A stretch of DNA of 5,530 bases, from the NCBI GenBank assembly GCA_001483205.1, contig JPPB01000035.1, positions 1-5,530 of the forward strand. The letters are read 5' to 3'. This stretch comes from an alpha proteobacterium 3107. GTDB lineage: Bacteria > Pseudomonadota > Alphaproteobacteria > Rhodobacterales > Rhodobacteraceae. Within the stretch, counting starts at the first letter, position 1. The number at the start of each line of letters is the position of its first letter. The notes beneath the pieces were generated by a model. It was given only the letters and a program-made list of their open reading frames with translations. It ran no database searches and had not been told where the DNA came from. Position numbers and translations under genes: made by a program. Positions 1 through 5,530 of this stretch are shown here, in pieces.

Positions 1-47
1 GCCCGTTCGGCCCTGAAACGGTCCACCGGACCGTTTCCGAGACGGGC
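1..47. repeat. Long imperfect inverted repeat with a perfect 10-bp core
   Basis: The core is GAAACGGTCC (15-24), a 3-nt spacer ACC (25-27), and the exact reverse complement GGACCGTTTC (28-37). An outer pair, GCCCGT (1-6) with ACGGGC (42-47), extends the structure around an internal loop, so the whole segment can form one long hairpin or cruciform. No T-run follows on the plus strand, and position 1 is the window edge, so there is nothing to inspect on the other side. It may be a terminator of an unusual type, a protein-binding palindrome, or part of the B repeat element that overlaps it. Function unknown; the symmetry itself is certain. Confidence 0.75.
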
Positions 48-68
48 CTCACCCCTCAATGGGGTGGG
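21..68. repeat. Repeat element B, copy 1
   Basis: This stretch aligns with 310-357 with one single-base gap and about eight substitutions. The best conserved part is CCGTTTCCG, then GAC, then GGCCTCACCCC, TCAA and GGGG. Its 3' half forms a small hairpin: CTCACCCC (48-55), loop TCAAT, GGGGTGGG (61-68), with one G-T wobble. Its 5' half forms one arm of the perfect palindrome at 15-37. The alignment was done by eye. Confidence 0.7.
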
Positions 69-89
69 TGGCGCGCGCCCCCTTGCAGG

Positions 90-160
90 CCGGGCACTGC
101 CCTTCGGGTTGTTCGTGCATCTGTCCCGGCGAGAGGGCCGGGGCTTATCCGCGGATAAGG
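90..160. repeat. Repeat element A, copy 1
   Basis: This stretch aligns with 237-303 after a small deletion in the second copy. Shared blocks include CTGCCCTTCGG, TCTGT plus CCGG, and TTATCCGCGG. Three inverted repeats lie in order: GCAC (94-97) with GTGC (115-118) around a CTTCGG motif; CCCGGC (125-130) with GCCGGG (137-142); and a 16-bp palindrome (144-159). The offset to copy 2 is 147 nt at the left end and 143 nt at the right end. Confidence 0.7.
144..159. repeat. Perfect 16-bp palindrome in repeat A
   Basis: CTTATCCGCGGATAAG equals its own reverse complement. The same place in copy 2 (287-302) reads CTTATCCGCGGGTAAG, one A-to-G change that would still pair as a G-U wobble if transcribed from the plus strand. 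A perfect palindrome of this length could be a dimeric protein-binding site, or in RNA a six-pair stem with a CGCG loop. No known operator is recognised. Confidence 0.65.
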
Positions 161-236
161 GCAAGACTTCTGACATATTGGCGCGGCGGTGGCCAACCCG
201 TCCCGCCCGACAGAACGCCGGGCCGCACCCGCCGGG

Positions 237-303
237 CCGGGCGCTGCCCTTCGGACGGGTCGCGCCTCTGTTCCGGGACGGGGCCGCTTATCCGCGGGTA
301 AGG
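237..303. repeat. Repeat element A, copy 2
   Basis: This is the second copy of the element at 90-160. Its first hairpin is stronger: GGCGC (240-244) with GCGCC (262-266), and inside it GCCC (246-249) with GGGT (257-260). Relative to copy 1, the outer stem carries a matched pair of changes (A96-T116 becomes G243-C263) that keeps pairing. The middle hairpin of copy 1 is mostly lost here, and the final palindrome has one wobble-compatible change. Confidence 0.7.
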
Positions 304-309
304 CTGTGC

Positions 310-357
310 GTCCGCCGCACCGTTTCCGGGACCGGCCTCACCCCCTCAACGGGGCGG
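310..357. repeat. Repeat element B, copy 2
   Basis: This is the second copy of the element at 21-68 and follows A copy 2 directly. At the left edge, GTGCG (306-310) pairs with CGCAC (316-320) around TCCGC, in place of the 10-bp palindrome seen next to copy 1. The right part keeps a short CCCC/GGGG hairpin (342-345 with 351-354) around TCAAC. An eight-C run follows at 358-365. Confidence 0.7.
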
Positions 358-373
358 CCCCCCCCTTACCGGG

Positions 374-388
374 CCGGGCGCAGCCTTC
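374..388. repeat. Truncated third copy of the start of repeat A, touching the hemB stop codon
   Basis: CCGGGCGCAGCCTTC matches the start of A copy 2 with one substitution and one missing C. The preceding bases also resemble those before A copy 2 (both contain GGGCCGGG). B copy 2 to this stub is 54 nt, close to the 59 nt from B copy 1 to A copy 1, which supports a true B-A unit. The match breaks off at the hemB stop codon (387-389). It is short, so chance similarity in GC-rich DNA is possible. Confidence 0.4.
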
Positions 389-1388
389 ATCCGGCCTGAA
401 GCATCCCGGCGACCTCGGGCGCGAAATAGCTCAGCACCCCGTCGCACCCGGCGCGCCTGAACGCGATCAGGCTTTCGAGCACCACCCGGTCGCCCTCAAC
501 CCAGCCGTTTTGCGCCGCCGCCCGGATCATCGCGTATTCGCCCGAGACCTGATAGGCGAAGGTCGGCGCGCCGAACCTGTCCTTCACCCGGCGGCAGATG
601 TCCAGATACGGCAGTCCCGGCTTGACCATCACCATATCCGCGCCCTCGGCCAGATCACGCGCCACCAGACGCAGGGCCTCGTCCGAGTTCGCCGGGTCCA
701 CCTGATAGGACGCCTTGTCGCCCTCCAGCCGCGCCGCCGCGCCGACCGCCTCGCGAAACGGCCCGTAAAAGGCGCTGGCATATTTCGCCGCATAGGACAG
801 GATGGCGACCGCCCCGTGCCCTTCGGCCTCCAGCGCCCGCCGGATCGCCCCCACCCGGCCATCCATCATGTCCGACGGCCCGAGAATATCCGCCCCGGCG
901 CGGGCCTGTTCCAGCCCCTGCCGGACCAGCGCCTCGATGGTCTCATCATTCACCACCTCGCCGTCCCGGACAATCCCGTCATGCCCCCGCGCATTATAGG
1001 GGTCGAGCGCCACATCGGTCATCACCGCCAGCCCCGGCACCGCATCCCGGATCGCGCGGGTGGCCCGGTTCGACAGGTTGTCGGGGTTCCAGGCCTCGCG
1101 GCAATCATCGGTCTTCAGCGCCGGATCGGGGCAGGGGAACAGGCAGATCGCCGGAATCCCCAAATCCGCCGCCCGGCGCGCCAGCCCCGGCATCAGGTCA
1201 ACCGAATACCGCTCCACCCCCGGCATCGGGGCAATCGATTCGCGCCGCCCCTCGCCCTCGCAGACAAACACCGGCCAGATCAGATCGGCAGGGGACAGCA
1301 CGGTTTCACGCACCAGCGCGCGGATTGCGGGCGAGCGGCGCAACCGGCGTGGCCGCGACATCGGGAAGGGGGCGCTGATCGGACGCAT
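387..1388 (-). CDS. hemB: Delta-aminolevulinic acid dehydratase (porphobilinogen synthase), metal-site Asp type
   Basis: HemB condenses two molecules of 5-aminolevulinate into porphobilinogen in the cytosol, the first shared step toward heme, siroheme, cobalamin and bacteriochlorophyll. The 333-aa protein has the usual family length. The two active-site lysines are visible: K202 in SYAAKYAS and K256 in MVMVKPG. The loop that binds catalytic zinc through three cysteines in animal and yeast enzymes reads TDVALDPYNARGHDG (124-138), with Ala127, Asp129 and Asp137 in their places, so this is the zinc-free class (Mg-dependent or metal-independent, as reported for Rhodobacter capsulatus). The stretch SGEYAMIRAAAQNGW (282-296) is also typical. 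The start at 1388 is backed by GAGGTG four bases upstream; Met10 is a weaker alternative. It diverges from the membrane gene. Nothing looks broken, and the C-terminus MLQAG is a normal end. Confidence 0.97.
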   Translation of the reverse strand: MRPISAPFPMSRPRRLRRSPAIRALVRETVLSPADLIWPVFVCEGEGRRESIAPMPGVERYSVDLMPGLARRAADLGIPAICLFPCPDPALKTDDCREAWNPDNLSNRATRAIRDAVPGLAVMTDVALDPYNARGHDGIVRDGEVVNDETIEALVRQGLEQARAGADILGPSDMMDGRVGAIRRALEAEGHGAVAILSYAAKYASAFYGPFREAVGAAARLEGDKASYQVDPANSDEALRLVARDLAEGADMVMVKPGLPYLDICRRVKDRFGAPTFAYQVSGEYAMIRAAAQNGWVEGDRVVLESLIAFRRAGCDGVLSYFAPEVAGMLQAG

Positions 1389-1392
1389 CTTT

Positions 1393-1398
1393 CACCTC
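1393..1398 (-). promoter_or_regulatory. Ribosome binding site of hemB
   Basis: On the minus strand GAGGTG stands four bases before the ATG at 1388-1386, a near-ideal Shine-Dalgarno match. It fixes the start at 1388 rather than at the in-frame ATG nine codons later. Confidence 0.8.
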
Positions 1399-1494
1399 GA
1401 ACGGGGGGCCGCCTCTGTCAGGTGGCACGGATTGCTCTTTGGCTCAAGCTGGCATATCGGTGGGGCGCGCGCAATCAGGCTGCGCATTCCGCAT

Positions 1495-1499
1495 GAGGG
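1495..1499 (+). promoter_or_regulatory. Ribosome binding site deciding the TTG start of the membrane gene
   Basis: GAGGG ends seven bases before TTG at 1507. This spacing favours TTG 1507 as the start. A competing in-frame TTG at 1432 has AGGTGG (1420-1425) six bases before it and would add 25 residues. No ATG occurs in frame until codon 43, and that start would remove the first membrane helix. Confidence 0.6.
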
Positions 1500-1506
1500 C
1501 ACTGCT

Positions 1507-2034
1507 TTGGACTGGTATCTGGTCGTGTTTGAAGTGATCGACGCGCGGTCCTTCACGAATCTGTGGTTCTGGATCGTCGTCACCGTGCTGTGGTCTTCGC
1601 TCAGCCACTGGATACTGGGGGTGCCGTATGACATGGTGATCCGGGCGCGGCACCATGGCGGACAGGCGATGGCCGACCTCGAAGACATCACGCGCATCAA
1701 TACCGGTCGTATCCTGCGCATTGTGCGGCGCTCCGGCGTTTGGCTGTTCGGGGCCGGGTTTTTCGTGCTGAGCGGTCTGGCGGTTCTGGGGTTCCTGTAT
1801 GGGGTTGAGTTCGCGCAGGCGATTTTCCTGCTTGGCTTTCCGCTGTTTTTCGTCGTGCTGATGAACCTCTCGACCGCGTGGTATCTGGCGAGGCGCACCC
1901 CCGGCGGCGCGGCAATCTGTGCGCGGCTGCGGCGACAGCGGTTCTTCACCCAACTGATCGGCATTGTGTCGATCATCCTCACCTCTGTGTGGGGGATGTA
2001 TCACAGTGCGACCTATGGCGTACTGGGCAGATAG
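1507..2034 (+). CDS. Four-helix inner-membrane protein, 'component of SufBCD complex'-like
   Basis: The predicted 175-aa protein starts (M)DWYLVVFEVIDARSFTNLW. I recall this pattern from Rhodobacteraceae proteins labelled 'component of SufBCD complex'; that name is database inheritance and nothing here shows a role in Fe-S cluster assembly. Four hydrophobic segments are visible at about 17-37, 77-97, 101-125 and 149-165. The Arg-rich loops (about 42-76 and 128-146) lie between helices 1-2 and 3-4, so the positive-inside rule puts both loops in the cytoplasm and both termini in the periplasm. There is no signal peptide, cysteine cluster or known catalytic motif; the single Cys is residue 138. 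The TTG start is chosen because GAGGG lies seven bases upstream and because I recall homologues starting MDWYL; TTG 1432 is the alternative. Only 9 nt separate it from mfd, suggesting co-transcription. Its function is unknown. Confidence 0.8.
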   Translation: MDWYLVVFEVIDARSFTNLWFWIVVTVLWSSLSHWILGVPYDMVIRARHHGGQAMADLEDITRINTGRILRIVRRSGVWLFGAGFFVLSGLAVLGFLYGVEFAQAIFLLGFPLFFVVLMNLSTAWYLARRTPGGAAICARLRRQRFFTQLIGIVSIILTSVWGMYHSATYGVLGR

Positions 2035-2043
2035 GCCGGACAT
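2035..2043 (+). promoter_or_regulatory. Short gene junction and weak ribosome binding site before mfd
   Basis: The TAG stop of the membrane gene (2032-2034) is followed by GCCGGACAT and then ATG at 2044. The only Shine-Dalgarno-like bases are GGA at 2038-2040 and the AGG formed with the stop codon (2033-2035). With a weak site and a 9-nt gap, translation of mfd may depend partly on ribosomes finishing the upstream gene. There is no room for a separate promoter, although one inside the upstream gene is possible. Confidence 0.5.
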
Positions 2044-5000
2044 ATGCCGAAAGATCACATCGTTGCGGGCGGTGCGCCCGAGGGCTTTGACGCCCGCCTG
2101 ATCCTGCAAGAGCTGGACAGGCGCGGCGCTCCGGTGATCCATATCGCGCGGGACGACAAGCGGATGGAGGCGATGCGGGCGGCGCTGGCCTTTTTCGCGC
2201 CCGATGTGCCGGTGATCGGCTTTCCCGGCTGGGACTGCCCGCCATATGACCGCATTTCCCCCAACGCGGATATATCGGCGGCGCGGATGGCGACGCTGGC
2301 GGGGTTTGCCCATGGCCTGCCGGACAAGGTGCGCGGCAGGGTCATCGTGCTGACAACCCTGAATGCCGCAACCCAGAAAATCCCGGCCCGCGCGGTGCTG
2401 AGGGGCGCGGTGTGGCGCGCAGGCGTGGGCGAGCGCATTGATGAGCGCGCGCTGCGGGGGTTTCTGGTCCGCATGGGGTTTGTTCAGGGGCCGTCGGTGA
2501 CCGAGCCGGGGGATTACGCGATTCGCGGCGGGATCATCGACATTTACCCGCCGGGGGATGCGGGACCGGTGCGGCTCGACCTGTTCGGTGACGTGCTCGA
2601 CGGGGCGCGGCGGTTTGACCCGATCACCCAGCGCACCACCGAGAGGCTGGACAGGATCGAGCTTGCCCCGGTGTCCGAGGTCATTCTTGATGACGCGGCC
2701 ATCGCGCGGTTTCGGCGCAACCACCGGGCCGAGTTCGGGGCGGCGGGGGGCGATGACCCGATTTATGCGGCGGTCAGTGCCGGGCGCAAACCGCAGGGGG
2801 CCGAACACTGGTTGCCGTTTTTCCATGAGCGGCTTGAAACGCTGTTCGACTATCTGCCGGGGGCGTCGGTCTGGCTTGATGACCGGACGGACCCGCAGAG
2901 ACTGGCACGGTGGGAGGCCATCACGGACCAGTATGAGACCCGCCGGATCGCGATGCAGGCGAAAAAGCGGCTTGATACGGTCTATAAGCCGCTCCCGCCG
3001 GGGTTGCTCTATCTTGATGACGCGGCCTGGGCGGCGGCGATTGCGGATCGCCGGGTTGTCCGGCTGTCTGCTCTGCCACAGGCGACCGGGCCGGGGGTTA
3101 TTGATGCAGGCGGGCGGATCGGGCGCAACTTCCTGCCCGAACGCCAACAGGAAAATACAAACCTTTTCAGCGCCCTGAAAGAACATATTGAAGTCAGGCG
3201 GCAACAGGGGCCGGTGATTATCGCCAGCTATTCAGAGGGCGCGCGGGAACGCCTGAGCGGGCTGATGCAGGATGAGGGGCTGGAGAATATCCGCCCTGTC
3301 GGGACGTTCCGCGATGTGCCTGACGCCCCCGGCGGTGTTCATCTTGCCGTCTGGCCCTTGGAACACGGCTTTGAATGCGGGCGCGACGGGCTGACGGTGA
3401 TCTCGGAACAGGATGTTCTGGGCGAGCGCCTGATCCGCGCGCCAAGGCGCAAGCGCCGGGCAGAGAACTTTCTGACCGAGACCCGCAGCCTGTCGCCCGG
3501 TGACCTGATCGTGCATGTGGATCACGGGATCGGGCGCTATAAGGGGCTGGAAACCATCACCGCCATGGGCGCGCCGCATGAGTGTATCGCGCTCGAATAC
3601 GCGGGCGGCGACAGGCTGTTGCTGCCGGTCGAGAATATCGAATTGCTGTCGAAATTCGGGCAGGAAGGCGGACAGCCGGATCGCCTGGGCGGGGGCGGCT
3701 GGCAGGCCCGCAAGGCCCGTCTGAAGGCCCATGTGCGGCAGGTCGCCGAGCGGCTGATCCGCGTCGCGGCAGAGCGGGAACTGCGTTCCGCCCCGGTCAT
3801 GCAGCCGCCCGCCGCCCTGTGGGACGGGTTTTCCGCCCGGTTCTCGTATCAGGAAACCGATGATCAGCTTGCGGCCATCGGCGATGTGCTGACCGATATG
3901 GCCTCTGGCCGCCCGATGGACCGGCTGGTGTGCGGCGATGTGGGCTTTGGCAAGACCGAGGTGGCGATGCGCGCGGCGTTCGTGGCCGCCATGTCAGGCA
4001 CACAGGTGGCGGTGATCGCGCCGACAACCCTGCTCGCCCGGCAGCATTTCAAGAGCTTTTCCGAGCGGTTCCGGGGTACCGCGGTCGAGGTCCGGCACCT
4101 GTCGCGCTTTGTTGCCCGCAAAGAGGCCGCCGCCACCCGCACCGGGCTGGCCAAAGGCAGTGTTGACATCGTGATCGGCACCCATGCGGTGCTGGCCAAA
4201 AACATTCAGTTCGCGCGGCTCGGCCTGTTGGTCATCGACGAAGAACAGCATTTCGGCGTCGCCCATAAGGAGCGCCTGAAACAGTTGCGGTCTGACGTGC
4301 ATGTGCTGACCCTGACCGCGACGCCGATTCCGCGCACCTTGCAGATGTCACTGTCCGGGGTGCGGGATTTGTCGATCATCGGCACCCCGCCGGTGGACCG
4401 GCTGTCGGTCCGCACCTATATCTCGGAATTTGACGCGATTACCATCCGCGAGGCACTGCTGCGGGAACATTATCGTGGCGGGCAGAGCTTTTATGTGGTG
4501 CCGCGCATCAGTGATCTGCCGGAGATTGCTGATTTCCTGACCGTCCAGATGCCCGAGGTCAGTTTTGTTATCGCCCACGGGCAGATGGCCGCCGGTGATC
4601 TCGATGAGCGGATGAATGCGTTCTATGACGGCAAATATGATGTGCTGCTGACAACTACCATCGTCGAATCGGGGCTGGATATTCCGGCGGCGAACACGCT
4701 GATCGTGCATCGGGCTGATATGTTCGGGCTGGCGCAGCTTCATCAGATACGGGGCCGGGTGGGGCGCTCGACAACCCGCGCCTATGCTTATCTGACCACC
4801 CGACCGCAGAGGCCGCTGACGCCTGCCGCCGAAAAACGCCTGCGGGTGCTGGGCAGCCTGGATACGCTCGGGGCCGGGTTCACGCTGGCCAGTCAGGATC
4901 TGGATATTCGCGGGGCGGGCAGTCTGATCGGCGAAGAGCAATCGGGCCAGATGCGCGAGGTCGGGCATGAGCTTTACCGCACCATGCTGGAAGAGGCGGT

Positions 5001-5526
5001 GGCGCAGTTGCGCGCCGGAGCGGGTGAGGCAGAGGCCCCGGCGGGCGATGACGGCCAGTGGACCCCGCAGATCAACCTTGGGGTGCCGGTGCTGATCCCC
5101 GAGGCCTATGTGCCCGATCTTGATGTGCGTCTTGGCCTTTACCGCCGCCTGTCGGGGCTGAGTGGCAAGGTGGAGCTGGAAGGCTTTGCCGCTGAGCTGA
5201 TTGACCGGTTCGGGAAATTGCCTGGGGAAGTCAATATGTTGCTGCTTGTGATGCGGATCAAGACCATGTGCAGGCGGGCAGGCATCGCCCGGCTGGATGG
5301 CGGGCCAAAGGGGGCGACGATCCGGTTTCATGGTGACAGGTTTGCCAATCCGCAGGGGCTGGTCGGGTTTCTTCAGGACCAGCGGGGGCTGGCGAAGGTG
5401 CGGGAGAACAGGGTTGTCGTGCGTCGTGACTGGAAGCGGGCGGGGGACCGGATCAGGGGCGCGTTCACTATTGCCCGCGATCTGGCGGTGCAGGCAGAGG
5501 CGGCGGGCGGGACACCGGCGCGCTGA
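2044..5526 (+). CDS. mfd: Transcription-repair coupling factor Mfd (TRCF)
   Basis: Mfd is a cytoplasmic ATP-driven DNA translocase that pushes or removes RNA polymerase stalled at lesions and recruits UvrA for nucleotide excision repair. At 1160 aa it is close to the 1148 aa of the E. coli protein. The N-terminal UvrB-like module shows FPGWDCPPYD (60-69) and GDYAIRGGIIDIYPPGD (156-172). The CarD-like RNA-polymerase-interacting domain begins near GDLIVHVDHGIGRY (486-499). Helicase motifs follow: FSYQETDDQ (600-608), Walker A GDVGFGKTE (631-639), APTTLLARQ (659-667), VIGTHAVL (710-717), DEEQ (732-735), TATPIPRT (758-765), TIVESGLDIP (872-881) and HQIRGRVGRS (900-909). The translocation (TRG) segment LGAGFTLASQDLDIRGAG spans 942-959, and the C-terminal TRCF domain starts near 1010. 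No key residue is missing and the frame is intact. The gene sits 9 nt behind the membrane gene. Confidence 0.98.
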   Translation: MPKDHIVAGGAPEGFDARLILQELDRRGAPVIHIARDDKRMEAMRAALAFFAPDVPVIGFPGWDCPPYDRISPNADISAARMATLAGFAHGLPDKVRGRVIVLTTLNAATQKIPARAVLRGAVWRAGVGERIDERALRGFLVRMGFVQGPSVTEPGDYAIRGGIIDIYPPGDAGPVRLDLFGDVLDGARRFDPITQRTTERLDRIELAPVSEVILDDAAIARFRRNHRAEFGAAGGDDPIYAAVSAGRKPQGAEHWLPFFHERLETLFDYLPGASVWLDDRTDPQRLARWEAITDQYETRRIAMQAKKRLDTVYKPLPPGLLYLDDAAWAAAIADRRVVRLSALPQATGPGVIDAGGRIGRNFLPERQQENTNLFSALKEHIEVRRQQGPVIIASYSEGARERLSGLMQDEGLENIRPVGTFRDVPDAPGGVHLAVWPLEHGFECGRDGLTVISEQDVLGERLIRAPRRKRRAENFLTETRSLSPGDLIVHVDHGIGRYKGLETITAMGAPHECIALEYAGGDRLLLPVENIELLSKFGQEGGQPDRLGGGGWQARKARLKAHVRQVAERLIRVAAERELRSAPVMQPPAALWDGFSARFSYQETDDQLAAIGDVLTDMASGRPMDRLVCGDVGFGKTEVAMRAAFVAAMSGTQVAVIAPTTLLARQHFKSFSERFRGTAVEVRHLSRFVARKEAAATRTGLAKGSVDIVIGTHAVLAKNIQFARLGLLVIDEEQHFGVAHKERLKQLRSDVHVLTLTATPIPRTLQMSLSGVRDLSIIGTPPVDRLSVRTYISEFDAITIREALLREHYRGGQSFYVVPRISDLPEIADFLTVQMPEVSFVIAHGQMAAGDLDERMNAFYDGKYDVLLTTTIVESGLDIPAANTLIVHRADMFGLAQLHQIRGRVGRSTTRAYAYLTTRPQRPLTPAAEKRLRVLGSLDTLGAGFTLASQDLDIRGAGSLIGEEQSGQMREVGHELYRTMLEEAVAQLRAGAGEAEAPAGDDGQWTPQINLGVPVLIPEAYVPDLDVRLGLYRRLSGLSGKVELEGFAAELIDRFGKLPGEVNMLLLVMRIKTMCRRAGIARLDGGPKGATIRFHGDRFANPQGLVGFLQDQRGLAKVRENRVVVRRDWKRAGDRIRGAFTIARDLAVQAEAAGGTPAR

Positions 5527-5530
5527 GCGG

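Larger units (their letters stand above)
1..386. other. Gene-free, GC-rich tract of structured degenerate repeats downstream of hemB
   Basis: No reading frame here looks like a real gene. The open frames on the plus strand translate to Arg/Pro/Gly/Ala-rich low-complexity sequence and lack a convincing ribosome binding site. The tract instead consists of two interleaved degenerate repeat families (A and B, listed separately) and several inverted repeats. On the minus strand it is the region immediately downstream of hemB, so it could be a long 3' untranslated region, a separate structured RNA, or an expanded intergenic repeat. I found no hairpin followed by a T-run on either strand, so no canonical Rho-independent terminator can be assigned. 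An upstream neighbour and further repeat copies may lie before position 1. Confidence 0.7.
1389..1506. promoter_or_regulatory. Divergent intergenic region between hemB and the membrane gene
   Basis: Both flanking genes read outward, so promoters for both should lie here. On the plus strand TTGCTC (1432-1437) and the AT-rich CATATC (1453-1458) are the only promoter-like pair I see, with a spacer of 15-16 nt that is slightly short, so the call is weak. No clear minus-strand promoter stands out. GATTGC (1430-1435) and GCAATC (1471-1476) form a 6-bp inverted repeat 35 nt apart, which may be chance. Exact promoter boxes are not assigned. Confidence 0.4.

Noticed and set aside
21..388. Possible CRISPR array
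   Set aside because: The repeats are long, divergent, of two kinds and irregularly spaced, with no identical short repeats or unique spacers and no cas genes in the window.
64..399. 111-aa open frame across the repeat tract, with a repeated GRALPFG peptide
   Set aside because: The peptide repeat simply reflects DNA repeat A. Differences between copies mostly change amino acids, the frame is lost after a 4-nt length change between copies, and no ribosome binding site is convincing.
385..401. CTTCA/TGAAG hairpin over the hemB stop, considered as a terminator
   Set aside because: The stem is only five pairs, lies partly inside the coding sequence, and is not followed by a T-run on the minus strand.
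1430..1476. GATTGC/GCAATC inverted repeat in the divergent promoter region as an operator
   Set aside because: Six-base arms separated by 35 nt are easily found by chance, and the flanking bases do not extend the symmetry.
189..1496. 435-aa open frame on the plus strand
   Set aside because: It runs antisense through all of hemB and shows no family pattern; it is a by-product of high GC content. HemB on the other strand has full motifs and a good ribosome binding site.
1494..1538. 14-codon ATG mini-frame overlapping the membrane gene's start region, considered as a leader peptide
   Set aside because: It has no Shine-Dalgarno sequence before the ATG, and its ATG overlaps the GAGGG used for TTG 1507. 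Nothing supports a leader function.
1444..3204. 586-aa open frame on the minus strand
   Set aside because: It lies antisense to the membrane gene and the first third of mfd, with Arg/Pro/His-rich low-complexity translation. Mfd in the opposite strand is unmistakable.
4348..5331. 327-aa open frame on the minus strand
   Set aside because: It is antisense to the conserved helicase and TRCF domains of mfd and has no recognisable motif.

Overview
The window looks like chromosomal DNA of a high-GC alphaproteobacterium, most likely of the Rhodobacteraceae/Rhodobacterales (Paracoccus- or Rhodobacter-like). This rests on strong G/C preference at third codon positions, an HemB of the alphaproteobacterial type with Asp instead of Cys in the metal loop, and a small four-helix membrane protein that I recall from that group under the name 'component of SufBCD complex'. 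Genus cannot be fixed from the sequence alone.

Layout. (1) Positions 1-386 carry no convincing gene. They are very GC-rich and built from degenerate direct repeats (a B element at about 21-68 and 310-357; an A element at about 90-160 and 237-303, with a stub at 374-388), most of them able to fold into hairpins. (2) 387-1388, minus strand: hemB, porphobilinogen synthase, complete. (3) 1389-1506: a 118-bp divergent intergenic region that should hold promoters for both sides. (4) 1507-2034, plus strand: a 175-aa four-helix inner-membrane protein, best read from a TTG start. (5) 2044-5526, plus strand: mfd, transcription-repair coupling factor, complete at 1160 aa, starting 9 nt after the membrane gene and ending 4 nt before the window edge.

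How they relate. hemB is a housekeeping tetrapyrrole gene transcribed away from the other two. The membrane gene and mfd are packed closely enough to be one transcription unit, possibly with translational coupling, but the sequence gives no mechanistic link between them. Mfd has all the expected helicase/translocase motifs. No mobile element, CRISPR array, tRNA or rRNA is visible. I see no new multi-gene system; the most unusual part is the structured repeat tract downstream of hemB, where two A copies show one compensatory base-pair change, a hint (not proof) that a fold is being kept.
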